Part shown: positions 51,101 to 63,029 of the stretch, piece by piece | Position numbering within the stretch: the first letter of the stretch is position 1 | How the letters are laid out: each line of letters opens with the position of its first letter | From: Chamaea fasciata | Taxonomy: Eukaryota; Chordata; Aves; Passeriformes; Sylviidae | Direction of reading: 5' to 3' | Assembly: GCA_029207755.1 (NCBI GenBank) | Contig: JARCOQ010000008.1 | Location: forward strand, 31,966,521 to 32,030,520 | Length of the DNA: 64,000 nucleotides | Notes under the pieces: generated by a model | What the model was told of the DNA's origin: nothing | Databases searched by the model: none | Seen by the model: only the letters and a program-made list of their open reading frames with translations | Position numbers and translations under genes: made by a program

Positions 51101-51966
51101 TTTTGTTGTTTAATGAAATTACATGTCTTCGGCCTAATGTCTGAGTGAACAGGTATCTGGTTCTCTGCTTTGCCAGTAGATACAAACTGAGAATTCTCTG
51201 TGACTTTGAGCAAGTCAGAGCTCTTTGCATACTTCTCAGGAAAGGGATTTGCTAATATATCTGAGGGACTTTTCTCATCACTGCTTTCTATATGCAATTC
51301 ATCCAGGACTTCATTGTCATCAGTGTCTGAAAGCTGAAAATTAAAACCCTTCCAGCCCATATTGGAATGGCTTTGATTTAACTGTAACTCAGGCAGCTTT
51401 GCTCTGTTGCATGACTTTACTTCTGCCTGAAATCCACTGACAAAACTAGTCAATTTCTCAGGTCTTTCCTTCGAATTAAAAAACGAACTTTTTTCTGGCA
51501 AATGTTTCCTGCTAGGATCCCAATCAAAGAGACTGTCAGAAATGCTATGCGTTAATTTGTTACAATAGGTCCTGCAGTCTTTACTTGGAACTTCCTGCAG
51601 CAACAGTAAGGACGAAGAGTCATCATCTGCATCATCATGTGAATCTGAATCATAAGAGAAAGTTTTGTTGTGTTCAATGCAAATACTTCCCATTTCCATT
51701 GGTTTACAATGAGCCTGTTCATTATGGCCGCCACACTTAATTCCAGGGGAATATATTCCTTCGTTGGAGTTCATGCAATCCTTGTAACCCCATTTTGATA
51801 TTACTGAAGGTGGTTCAAGTAATATTTTTTGCTCCTGCAATTTTTTCAGCCCTTCTAAGATATGGTTTTCCTTGATACGAGTTGGAGGTAGATCTTCTGC
51901 AGGACTTGAGAGGTTGCTCGGGAGCGAAGAACCAATGCTTATTCTTTTATCCCATCTCACGGATGA
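48122..51966 (-). CDS. NCKAP5: NCKAP5 giant exon (3845 nt, 1281 codons plus 2 nt)
   Basis: This exon encodes about three quarters of the NCKAP5 coding sequence seen here. It starts at base 51966 after the acceptor TTTTGACAG, as S-S-V-R-W-D-K-R. The GTG at 51960 that opens the longest simple ORF is a Val codon, not a start. It ends at 48122 within an AG|GTAAAA donor, phase 2. Main blocks, in exon residues: TRIKENHILEGL near 27-38; an Asp-rich run near 104-114; SDTDDNEVLDELHIESSDEK near 210-230; FIKQQKVIKKTSSEECITV and EFSSHQTGVVTVTRNEISI near 283-335; TKIP at 439-442; SPPLPPGR at 567-574; TRLPVGLKLFVKSPQLLRKS near 785-805; TIEEKVMLCIQENV near 1128-1141; ASWFGFRKSKLPALSSRK near 1160-1180; a Lys/Arg/Glu-rich helical stretch; and SFMRELLNR at the end. 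Low-complexity Ser/Pro sequence between blocks indicates mostly disordered structure. One very large exon is characteristic of this gene family. Confidence 0.97.
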
Positions 51967-52441
51967 CTGTCAAAAGAAAATAAAAATCACTTGTGTTACA
52001 AGTGCTGTCGATAAAAGTGTCACCATTTTGGTAAAGAGATAAAGGAGTTGCATAAGGGCATTCCATTCCGTTCTTTGCTATTTATAGCAAAGTTCTTTTT
52101 TAATAAAGGATTTCACAGTGGTGTGAAGGCTGCAGTGCATTAAAAACCTGTAGGAAGAACAATATGAATGGAAGGATTAAGATAAAGAAGAAGAGCAGTT
52201 TGGACTATGAAAGGCAGAATAAATGTCTGAACAAATGAGGATACTGTAAGTAAGCTGGAATGATAAAGGAATAGCTAAAAAAATTAAATGGGGGGGAGGT
52301 TAAACTGTTAACTTCAGTGACAATTCTTTTCAATATAAAAGAGAGAGAAAAGTAAAAAAACTTCTGAAACAGGCAGCTTTTCAATTATTCTTGTTTCAGA
52401 TTAACCTGAGGTAATACTTGAAGAAAATTAATTTGATTTAC
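51967..52441 (-). other. NCKAP5 intron, 475 bp
   Basis: A short intron joining the 189-nt exon to the giant exon, both in phase 0. It contains a short G-rich run near 52291 on the plus strand and otherwise AT-rich sequence. No repeat or RNA gene is seen. Confidence 0.9.
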
Positions 52442-52630
52442 CCTTTTACTTGTCTTTCCATCATTCCATGTGTAGGAGGAACCACTGGAATATTCACTGC
52501 AAGCACTTGAGAGGGAGAGTTCACTGCTACTGCAGCTGCTCCGAGGATACAGGCGGCTAGAGCCTGTCATGTTTAATTGACTCTGGCATTTCAAGACAGG
52601 TATGCTGGATTTCACATTCTGCTGGCATTC
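52442..52630 (-). CDS. NCKAP5: NCKAP5 exon (189 nt), Ser-rich
   Basis: A 63-codon exon, phase 0 to phase 0. The acceptor TCTTTTAG precedes base 52630 and the donor GTAAAT follows base 52442. The peptide begins ECQQNVKSSIPVLKC, contains a run rich in Ser (SSCSSSELSLSSACSEYSSG, then SSYTWNDGKTSKR), and leads straight into the giant exon across a 475-bp intron. Mammalian NCKAP5 has a closely similar SSSELSLSS/CSEYSSGSSYTW stretch at this point. The Ser density suggests a disordered, phosphorylatable linker; that is inference. Confidence 0.94.
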
Positions 52631-55600
52631 CTAAAAGACGGGTAGAAATTGAAATATCTTATGGGTAGAAAACGATCATTTAACTTCCCCTTGATCAAGA
52701 ATGGCAAAGAAAAAGCAAGTAAGCCACTTACGCCTTCCTCTCATGCAATTTAGCATCTGGCGGATTTAATACAGAGAACTAAATTTAAAATTGCTAACAA
52801 TTTCATTTGTCATGGGAAAAAAGTCCACAATCCTCAATGTTTTCTTCTTTATTCTTGGACTAGTATTCTGCTCTTCTTTTGGCAAAGATTATTCTGAGTC
52901 TATTTGAATTATGCTTCATACATAAGCAGCGTGTTCCAGTAAGATACAGAAAACAAAGTTATAAGAATACAAGTACATCTTGACAACTGCATTATAGCCC
53001 CACAATGTAACAGATGAGGCTGCACAGCCTGGACAAGGTAAATTAATTTAGTATCCTGAGTAGAATGTCCACTGAGAATGGAATCTCTCCATTACAGTCT
53101 AATTTTGGTTTCCTATCTAGTTCAAAGCTTTGTCTAAGAAACTCTCTGACGTAGGACAATCCATCTTCGTGTCGCTTGCAGACAGCTGAAGCCTCTTGCT
53201 TATGCAATTTATTGACACTTTATGGCTGCCTTTAGTACTTGTGTAGTTATCGCCCCTTTCCAAATGCAATTTCAGCTGACTGTGACTAAGTGCCAGCTTT
53301 GAGGAAGAGAGTAATGAAGAGTAGATAGCACTTTAGGTAAAATATTAAACCTCCGTAGGAGTAGCTAGGATGCCTTTAATTTGTTTTCAAACTAATACTC
53401 TTGAGCCTAACAGCATTGGAGCTTCTTTAGTGTTAAGTGCTTGCACTATTCTCCAGTTTCCTTACAGAATCAGACATCATTTTAATTACCAGGAACACCA
53501 GACATGACTACATGAAAAGAGGTTGTAATGAGGTGGGGGTCAGTCTCTTCTCCCAAGCAGAGACTGATAGGAAAAGAGGAAACAGCCTCAACTTGTGCCA
53601 GGGATGTTCAGATTGGATATTAGGAAAAATTCCTTCACTAAGAGTTGTCAAGCAACGGAGCAGGGAAGTGGTTGAGTCACCATCCCTGGAGGGATTGAAA
53701 AGCTGTGTAGACGTGGCACCTGGGGACATGGCTTGGTGGTGGGATTGGCTCTGCTGGATTAACAGTTGGACTTAGTGATCTCAAGGGACCATTCCACCCA
53801 GTAGTGGGGGAAAGGTTGGATCTTTTGATCTTAATCATAAAGGTCTTTTCCTTCCAAACTGAATCTATGTTTCTGTGCCATCGCAATAAAAGTTCCCTTT
53901 GGATTTCATTAAGGCAAACTGAAACAATATTTATTGAATTTTGTATGTAGATACACTTCAAATTAATTTTGCTTAAATGAAGAATTTAAACTTAGGAGAA
54001 AAAACAAGAAATCTAAAGTTATTGAATCCATAAAAAAATTATCAAGGCTGTGTATGCCCTAGACACAGCTTCTTTATGGAAATCTTTGGAACAACACTCA
54101 GTTTGTAGGCACTTCTTATGCACTGACACGTTTGTTGGCCTTCTGCTAATTTCTTCCATTTATTCCCCCATGTTCCTCCCATTTATTACGACTGGAGTTG
54201 AACCTTTTTTTCAGCTGAATGGGAGAGAGCAGAATTTTTACTGCTGAGGAGTTCATCAGTACAGTTGTTCATCGCTCAACTGACATCATAATGTTCTGGT
54301 TTTGACAAACGTAACTACAGGGCAAATCATTATTCTTCGTCACAGGCAAAACCTATGAATGGGAAAATCATTTAGAGGCACCAAGAGCACATTTCACCTC
54401 TGGGAATTATTGGTGCATGCTCTCCTAGGAAGTCAAATGGATGCAGGAGGAACAGCCTTTAAATCCAGTGGCTCTGGGAAGAACACATCTTCCAGCATCA
54501 CAGCCAGGCTGATGCCTGTGTCTTTGGCTCCAAAGCAGATTTTGTTGTTTTGCTGAGACAAATGAGTCTTTATTTCTGACATTGTGGTTCCCCTGGGAGA
54601 TCCCCTGCCATCAGCTTCCTCAGCTGTGGCAGTGTCACTCCTGGGGATGGTGACTGCACAGAGGCCAACGGCAGCAGCTGCTTGTTCTGGCTATTCCACT
54701 GCATTTTGGCTCTGGCATTGGGAAAACATGTCATGTGGAACTCTGCCCTTTACACTGGGCTGTGTCCCAGACATCACAGCATTCAAGGGAAGGATGCCTG
54801 TAAATCCTCTCCTTTGAGAATCTCCTGCAGGAAGAAAAAGATCACAGCACAGAGACAAGTATTGCCTTCCTGTCATCTTCAGCTACTCTGAGAGCCTCTC
54901 CATCCTCTCACTTTGTTTCCTTAGCACTCAGAGAGGAGGAAGGCATTTGGTCCTACAGGTTCAGCATTGGGAAAAAATGGAGCTATCTAAGCAAAGCAGA
55001 AGAACAGTGTATTACTGTAATCATCTTTAAGAGAGGAGAAAATGTGCAAAAAATACCATGTCAGTCCAGATTATGAAGTAGGGTACCTACTCAGTTTCTA
55101 GATTGCATTCAGATTACCTAAGAGAGTGGATTTTCCCCTTCAATTTGCCTTTATTCTCTAAATTATTCAAGAAAGTACTTTGAATAGCATGTTTATGATG
55201 CATTAATTAAATACATTTAACTTGCATATGGGTCTATTAACTGACACGGTGAAATTTTAATTTTTTGCAATCATGACTCCTTAGTCATTACCTTTAATGA
55301 AATTAGAGTAAAAAGGCCTGAACGTAGTATTACAGCTTAAAAATGTAATTTCCACTAGAAATCAGAGAAAATTGAAATAATCAGACCATTAAAGACACAA
55401 AACTCTGTATTAGAGCAACTTAACCTGAAGGCTTAATTAAATATAATGCATAAGGTTGTTAGCATTTTTTGGAACCTTTGAAACAATGCCTTTTCATTAA
55501 AGTAGGTATTACAAGGGAGATTACATTTTTGTTGACACAACTATCCTTCAAGATCAAAGGCACAAGCAGGTTCAATGTTCTGTTCTTGTACTCTTTGTTT

Positions 55601-56095
55601 CCCTGTATGTGATTTTTGTTTTTTAAGCTACTTTTCTCTTTGACAATGAAACATGAAAGCCACGCTGGCGAACGTTTTGCCAAATAAGCACAAAGCTCAC
55701 TCCATCTGAAAAAGAAAATGCAGAGCCCATGAATTTTTAAAAGTTCATACATAATATATCATAAAAGTGGGATGAATAATACGGGGCATGGGCTTTAATA
55801 AAAAGCTCCTTGACCATTTCTCAGAGATTCTGAGATGTAATCAATACCCAAAAAGGTGTACTGGGGACACCGCTAAGATTTACGCTTTTTTTGCGCACAG
55901 TGACACTATCTGCTCACTATATCAACCGAGGACACAATATTGAATTTCAGAGAACAGAAGGAAGTAAAAGCATTGTTATCTGCCTCAACCGTGTTTCAAT
56001 TCAGAGAGCAGCTTTATGGCTCTTCCCTGACACCAGACTTCCGAGGAGAGAAGGAGGTTCCAGATGAGGGGAACGAGGGCAGCACAAACACTCAC
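52631..56095 (-). other. NCKAP5 intron, 3.5 kb
   Basis: It contains a CR1 LINE 3' fragment (about 53585-53880), a GC-richer stretch near 54.4-54.9 kb with only short overlapping ORFs on both strands, and an unusually good minus-strand acceptor at 55706-55707 followed by a CpG-containing open stretch (see findings). Nothing else is recognisable. Confidence 0.8.
53585..53880 (+). mobile_element. CR1 LINE 3' fragment, the longest in the window
   Basis: It reads through the usual CR1 3' region in sense: GATTGGATATTAGGAAAAAT, CCATCCCTGGAGGGATTGAA, a variable G-rich middle, then AATCATAAAGGTCTTTTCCT and CCAAACTGAATCTATG. Near the end, two related segments starting GTTGGACTTAGTGATCT and GTTGGATCTTTTGATCT occur about 48 bases apart, which suggests a small internal duplication. 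Coding capacity is lost. Confidence 0.85.
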
Positions 56096-56200
56096 GAGCA
56101 TCTGAGCATCAGCACTCCGAGCTTGCACCAGGCTTCGGTTTCGTTCTACTTCTGAAAGCAAATCCCCAGATGAGAGGTCCAAGATGCGTGAATGGAGTTT
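56096..56200 (-). CDS. NCKAP5: NCKAP5 exon (105 nt), first in the window
   Basis: A 35-codon exon in phase 0 at both ends. The acceptor is a C-rich tract (nine C) ending CAG just before base 56200; the donor is GTGAGT just after base 56096. It starts KLHSRILDLSSGDLLSEVER and ends DAQML. In mammalian NCKAP5, as I recall it, the same segment directly follows the N-terminal coiled coil. That places the missing upstream exon, which must end in phase 0, beyond the window. The reading frame stays open through the acceptor into the intron, so the boundary rests on the splice signal and family similarity. Confidence 0.92.
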
Positions 56201-59200
56201 CTGGGGGGGGGCAGAAGGGAAGGAGCAAAGCATAAGCATTTGTCAGATATTCAGCAGATCAGCATTTTTAAAATTCCAAACTCTGCTGTTAAATTTCAAG
56301 GGAAATTAAGAGCCTGAGGTAAAAGAGGATTTGTTCTAATTTGAAATGTTGCTCTTTGTGCTTACTTTGTCCAAGACTTCCTGTCTTGAGGACAGATCGT
56401 TCTTCATCCAAAACAAACTCTTACTTTTTCTTCTAGTCACTCCTTTGCAACTTATCATCACTTCACACATAACAATAACAAATGAACATGAGTCCTACCA
56501 TTATCCACAGAGTTTGACAGGTTTCAGGAAAAAAAACCCATAAAAATGAACTACAAAATTAACATTTATAAATCAATCAACATGTTAATGTTGTTTTATT
56601 TAGGAGCTGTTACACCTTGCGTGAATGATTGCAAAAGTGACCCTATTTTTAACCAGCATTGATCTCCTGAAGGCCTGCTCTGCACACATTTTAACTCAAA
56701 GTCATTAATGTCATCTGTTAGGAACAATTAATGTGAATAGAAAATAATTGCATCAGGGAACTGGGGACTCAGAGGATTTTGTGCATTAATATTCACATGC
56801 TGTTCGATCATATACACAGTTCTTTTCTCAGTTTTGCTTGGAAGGATGGCTAAGTTTGTGCTTTTCCCTCCATGTTCCCCTGTACACTAATTTCTAGGGC
56901 TTTCAGTCTGCATTAAGCCTGGTTTGGTTTAATCGCAGTTTCAATAAAATCCATGATTTATGTGAATGCCTCAGCCAATGACTTCAAAAGAAGAAAGTAT
57001 CTGCACTCTTGTTAGTCCTGGGCCAACACACCATGTAACAGGCCGTATGGATCTGACTCACGGCCCACTGAAATCAATGAAAATGGACTGAAAAAAATAA
57101 AACCCAAGAAAAAAGGACTTTGGATCAGGTTCTTTCACTTTCCCATTGATTCTCTGCGCTTACAGCCTAAGAGACCACATCTTCCCCCCTCAGCTTGGAG
57201 GAACAAAAGGTGCAGACCCTGCCAGGTGCTTTGCCAGAGGACTCTGAGGGATGCAAACCATGGGGATTTGTCAAGGCTGTCTGAGTGCTCCATCACCCTG
57301 TTCATCCAAAAAGACTGGCCAAAGAGGGGAAAAGAATCTACAGCCAGAAGAGCCTCCGCACAGTGCAGTTCTCTGCAGGGCCCTGAAATGCAAGACACAC
57401 AGTATCTAACACCCAGCTACTCCCCAGCCTGCTCTCTGGGTACCCACTGCAGAAACTAATCTGCCAGAGAACAAAGCAGGCAGCCATTCCTACAGCCTCT
57501 GTTATCCGCATGCTCTGCTTCAGGCTTCTATTCCAGACAATCTAGGAAATTTTTTTAAAAACTTCTAATTATGAATTTGGGAGTCATTTCTCAAGAGTTA
57601 GTTATTCATCCAGTTTTATTAAGGAGGTACTGTCTGTTGCAGAAAGATTATGGAAAATATTTTCAGTGATCAATATTCTGTATAAATATGTATTATCCAC
57701 TATATTCCTGAACAGATTAAACTGCTGCCAGAACTAAGTATCCAAGATACTTTTCTTTATAAATATTAACTACATCCAGGCTATGTGTTTTTAGTATCAG
57801 TGATGCCTGGTTATTCAGCGTGCACCTTTCAAAGTGCTACCACTAGTATTACTGTCAGGTGTTTGTTAAAGATTTAAACTCCAGGTAAAATGCCTGCCTA
57901 AAGTCACAGATTTACTGGCTTTGTTCATTTGTTCCTCTTGACAATAATTCCAACTGCATCACTCGGCCACCAGAGAATTCCACTGTTTTCAAAACCAAGA
58001 GTTATTAGTGCCATGAACAAGTGGTTTGAGGACATATTAATTACTTTCTCCAGGGAAACCAGTATTTTAGTGGAAGCTGCAATAGTCAGATCTTGCATTG
58101 GAGATGATGACTGGGGACATCTGAGATGGATGAACATTTATAGGTGAAAATGTATTTTCCCAGAAAAAGAGGATCCTAGAAGTAGTGCTAAAGGAATTTT
58201 ACAGTTGTAATACTGTCTCCCCATTTTTCCCCGTTCTCATTTTATTACTTAAATGGGAACATATAAACAATTCAATAAGAGAAACAAAATACTCCCCTAC
58301 AATGTCATCCAATGAAATTTAGTGTTACTTACAGAACACAGAATCTGTGTCAGACATAAGAGCAGAGATCAACCCAATCAGAACAGGCAGAAATCGGAAA
58401 CAATTTTTGCCCAGTGATCAGCCATAGCCCAGCTGGAAACAGCTCAGGCCCCTGGAGTTCCTCCCCAGTGGCTCAGTGACCAGAGGGGCTGGGCTGCACA
58501 GGGGTCACGCTGTGTTTGAGTCACCTCTGCCACTGATAAACTCCGTGACTCTATAAAACTGCAGTACCAAAGGCAAATCAGCAGACTAAAATGATTAACA
58601 AAGAAGGAAAGTGTGTTCTTAAGATGCATAATGTGATTATATTTCTGTATCAAATGAGATCATCACATTGGGAATATTCCTCCCCACACATATGCAAATA
58701 AACTAACAGAGGTGGTCAGCACAATGACTAGCATTAACAAACAGCATAATAAAGTTTGAGGTCATTAATTAAATATAATCACACAGCTCCGAAGCAAGTC
58801 ATCCAATTACAAAAGAAAAGCATAAGAAAAATGTTTCTCTTTCATTTATTTTTCCTTTTCCTTCTCCATTGTTTAATTAAAGAATGGGGAAAACTCTAGT
58901 ATTTGTCAAAAAAAACCTCATTAATGATGCATTCAAATTCAAGTAACAGATTGTGCTAACTGTGTATCTTCATTCTGATTTCTTCTCAGATACAGAAAAT
59001 GTACTGTGTCCTTTATGGTTATTTTCAGATGACAGTCACATAACTAGATCAAGGAGTTACTGCTGCCTTGAGAATTGTACAGTGCTAAAATCACTGCTGA
59101 TGCTATCATGACACAATGCAACAAAAGGCAAGCCACTGCACAGAATGACTTCCATGGAAGAGATCACATCGGTTTAAATGAATACTTAAATATGAAACTG

Positions 59201-60964
59201 AGGAGTTGCAACTATAAATCCAGGTTATCTGCCCCATTTGTTGGTGCCCTATGTAATGATAAGGGGGAAATGAGCAATACTTAGAGGTGCTGGAAACAGG
59301 AAAGCATCAGGATCATTGGACTGCAGACTTGAAAATTCATATGGAACTGAATACAGCATAGACTGGGCCAACTTCCTTGGAAATTACCCTGTACTAAGTA
59401 CTACAGGGCAGGCGTGGAATAAAAAGTTTGTTCCATCTTAGCCTGACTGGACCCATGTCACTCTAGAAAGTGGGTGCTGAGAGGCCAGGGCAGAGCAGAG
59501 GGGATTCTCTGCAGACGCCTGTGACCAACAGCACAAAGCTCCTCCCTCACCTGTGAGATTGATGCAGAAAAGGCAGTGCCCGTTGTGGTTCAGTGCCAAG
59601 ATTAACTCCCGTAACCCACATGAGAAATAAAAACAAAGTAATTGATAATTTAGGTGGAAACCTATTATATCAAGTGCAATAGGAAATACAATTATCTGGC
59701 AGGCAGATAACCAATCCATCACCTGGCAGGCCAGCTCCCCCTCCCTCAGCAGCATTCTTCTTAAGACTTTCTAGGAAGATAAAAGAAAGCTACTACCTGC
59801 TGGCACAAGGCAATATTACAGAGACTCCCCTAACCACTGCGCTTCTTGACTCTATCTCTGTAGAATATCTAACAGTTCCCATCTCCTTTTTAAACATCTA
59901 ATGGTCTGCAGCATTGTCAGAACAATTTTCAATGAGTTATGCCAAAGAGTACACAGCTCTCCAATATTGGACGAGTTAATTGCTATTAAATCAATTGGCT
60001 TTGTTTTTCTCACGTGAGCCAAAGTCTATCATACACAGGAACAAAATTCTCTCTCCAGATACCAAGGAGACATTTTCATCCTGCTGCTGCATGCCAGAGC
60101 TGTAAATGTTTGTTTGGTGTGTGGGCCCTCTCCTGTCTTTTTGTTTTCCACAAACCTGAACAGGCACATTCTGGCCTGCTTCCCTCTGTAGCCCAGCCAC
60201 TGAAATAGGGCTGGAAGGGAAAACCTTCTCATTTCCATTTCACCATAAAGACAGTAGCCACAGAAAGCAAAAAATATTATTAGGCAAGGTATTTAGATAT
60301 TTATATATTATGTAGAAGCATAATCTTTCATTAAACAAAATCTTGATTTCTGTAGTCCTTAGATAGATTTCGGACGGGAGGTTCAGCTGGGGATGAGAAC
60401 GTGCTTTACCGATCCCACCAAAAGTTACCTAGAGTAGAACATGCAATGTTCAAAAAACAAAGTGTGAACTTCTCATCCACTAGATATTCTGGAATTAAGG
60501 AGAAAATTAAGTATAGTTAAGGAAAAAATAGTAAAACTTCTAAAAGTAGAAATCAGTTTTGCCTTTAGATCAGTAAGACTTTGGCACATATATTCCTTTG
60601 ACATATGGAAGTTCTGCCTTCTAAAGAGAGTAGAACAAGTGGTTGTTGACGAAAAACAGCCAAATATTAAGCAAAAGTGAAACTGCCAGAAGATGCTTCC
60701 ATTTCGTTAATTCTAATAATCATCAACATAGAAAATATACTTGCAACTGTACACTGTGTACACAGAGAAATGCCTGATGTGTTATTGTGAATCACTGATA
60801 TCACAAAACCAAAAGCATAATAATTATTTTCAGCTCTGGAAGTTATCTATTTAATAGAAAATTCAGAATTATTTCCTACTATTCACTTCCTATAAGCAGA
60901 ACTTCATGGCCAACACTGTTTGAACTTTGTGGCAAATTAAAACCAGGTCTAGTTAGTGTTATCC

Positions 60965-61040
60965 TTGTCCATGACATGGAGGTTGGAAAGAGATGGGCTT
61001 TTAGGTCACGTCCAACACAAACCAGTCCGCAATTCTATGA
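60965..61040 (+). mobile_element. CR1 LINE 3'-end fragment
   Basis: The stretch GGAGGTTGGAAAGAGATGGG, CTTTTAGGTCACGTCCAACA, CAAACCAGTCCGCAATTCTATGA (given in parts) matches the CR1 terminal consensus 'ggttggaactagatgatctttaaggtcccttccaacccaaaccattctatgat'. It ends in ATTCTATGA, close to the CR1 3' terminus. Confidence 0.83.
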
Positions 61041-61803
61041 AAATTTTTTTTCTCCTAATGTTGGGCGATGTTTAACCATTTACAGGATTTGGGCTAAAAC
61101 TGGAGTGAGAAACTAATACCCTTTGACTGTTTAAAATACTCCTCCCTAATGCAAAGTAATTAGATATTCATCACTTTATTTAAAGCTCTAAAAGCTATAA
61201 ATAAAGCTCTGCACAGGCACGAACATCCAGCTTCTGACTGTAAAGCCAATGCACCATGTCAAGCCAGTTTTTCTATTTCTCTGTTGCTGCAGGTACCATT
61301 TCCGACAGACCAAGCTGTTAGTGAAGATATTTGATATTTGACAAAAAGCATGGAACATTCTACAGCTCAGTCTGGAACAGGCAAAGAAGCTCAGAAGTCT
61401 TGCACCTTACAACTTTATTCAGTACAAGCATGCACATTGTCTTTCACATTTCCAATTCTGTTTTGCTTAAGAAGATTAACTCACTGTGCTCCATCTGTTG
61501 CTCGAGGGCTCTCAACACCTCTTACCACAGGAGACCACCACCACAGCTGGCTGTATTTATTTTTGGTGGGAGGAAAGGGTTAACACACAGTAGGTGAGGC
61601 CCAGGATGACTCTTCCAGTGGTCTGAGCAAACAGTTGGAGACTTTTATTGATCCTGCCAACAGCTCTTTAAAATACAGGAAACAACCACAAACATGCGGT
61701 GTTGTTTAGTGGTGATAGGAGGACGTGTTATACATAAGTGAATATTAAAGGACTAACTTTAAGATGCATTTCAGTAAGCTAAATGAGTTCCTAGTACCAA
61801 CTT

Positions 61804-61820
61804 AAAAAAAAAAAAAAAAA
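61804..61820. repeat. Poly(A) run, 17 A
   Basis: A pure A run followed by GGGAAG. No flanking retrocopy is recognised. Confidence 0.95.
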
Positions 61821-63011
61821 GGGAAGTTTTCAGCTAGTCCTTAAATTTCAAGGGAAGCGTGTGAAACTAAATATTCCATTAATCTAATAAAAATACTTCC
61901 ATGGAAGCTCTAATTTGGTATTTTCCATCTGCTTTTGTTGTTTTCCCCTCCTACTAGGAACACTTTTCTAAAAAACCTTTACAAAAGATGCCAGACTTTA
62001 AATCCAACCCTGGAATTAACAGAGGTTTGTCATTTTGCTGGCAAATCCTCTGGGTGAGTTTACTGAGACTAGGGCAACATCCAAGACAAAGTACAAGGGT
62101 ATGATACTAGAAAAATTTGTATGGAAGATTAGGGTGCTAAAACAACATCAGAAAATCCTGCTAACAAGGCAATTCCAGCACAAAAAGTAAAACCAAGTTT
62201 GATTTGAGTTGCCTGCAGAGTTTCCAAGCTTGCAGCTCTCTATTACTGTTGAGCCACCCAGAGATGGCAAAACTCAGTGAATTAGACCCCAAGTAACTCC
62301 AAATGCTGGAAACTTATATTCTAGGGTATAAATTGGGAGGTATTAAGCAGGCATTTGATGTACAAACACAAACAGAATAATCTCTCTGTATTCTTCAGAG
62401 ACTTTACAACATTAATGTAAGGCTAAAATTACTCCTGTTCCAAATCCTTAGGTTTATTAATTTTTATAAACTGCTTTAAATAAAGGTTACACTGAAAGAC
62501 ACAAAGTAATCCCCTCTGAACCCAGTTTTCATTTTATATGTCTATCAGTGTTTTCAAGCTCTGAGATTCCAAAGTGTTAGTTCTCATTTTAATATCACTA
62601 TGGTAGGAGTCTGTAAACATTGCAGTAATATGAAAATGAGCTAATTTAATTTCTTAGGAAAATGCATGTATAAAGTTCCCTGTGGTTTGTAATTACTGTA
62701 AAGTCAACAGTTTACATCAATGACCCAGTAATCAGCTACTCAGAACGTGAATAATTAATGAAAAAATGTTTTCAACGAGCTTGCAAATGGAAGACTCCTT
62801 GGAGTATGGTAAAACAGTCGTGCTGTGAGAATAGTGATGTGCAGGAGTCGAGCCTTTTATTAAGTACATATTTGTATTTTGCCTCTTATTTTTCTAAATG
62901 TCTTCCCATTGATCTAACACTACTTAGTAAGCCAATTCCACTGTGCTAAACGCAGGCCAGCACCACACAGGTGGAGTTCTGTGAATTATGGCAACACCAA
63001 AGAGTGAAGGG

Positions 63012-63029
63012 CACATCCTGCACATCCTG
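63012..63029. repeat. 9-bp perfect tandem repeat, two copies
   Basis: CACATCCTG occurs twice back to back. Confidence 0.9.

Noticed and set aside
51958..51960. GTG at the start of the longest simple ORF, as a translation start
   Set aside because: It is an internal Val codon three codons inside an exon that joins in phase to upstream exons.
57135..57398. 87-codon minus-strand frame, considered as the missing NCKAP5 coiled-coil exon
   Set aside because: The peptide is Trp/Leu/Cys-rich and not coiled-coil-like, and it does not resemble the expected segment before KLHSRILD.
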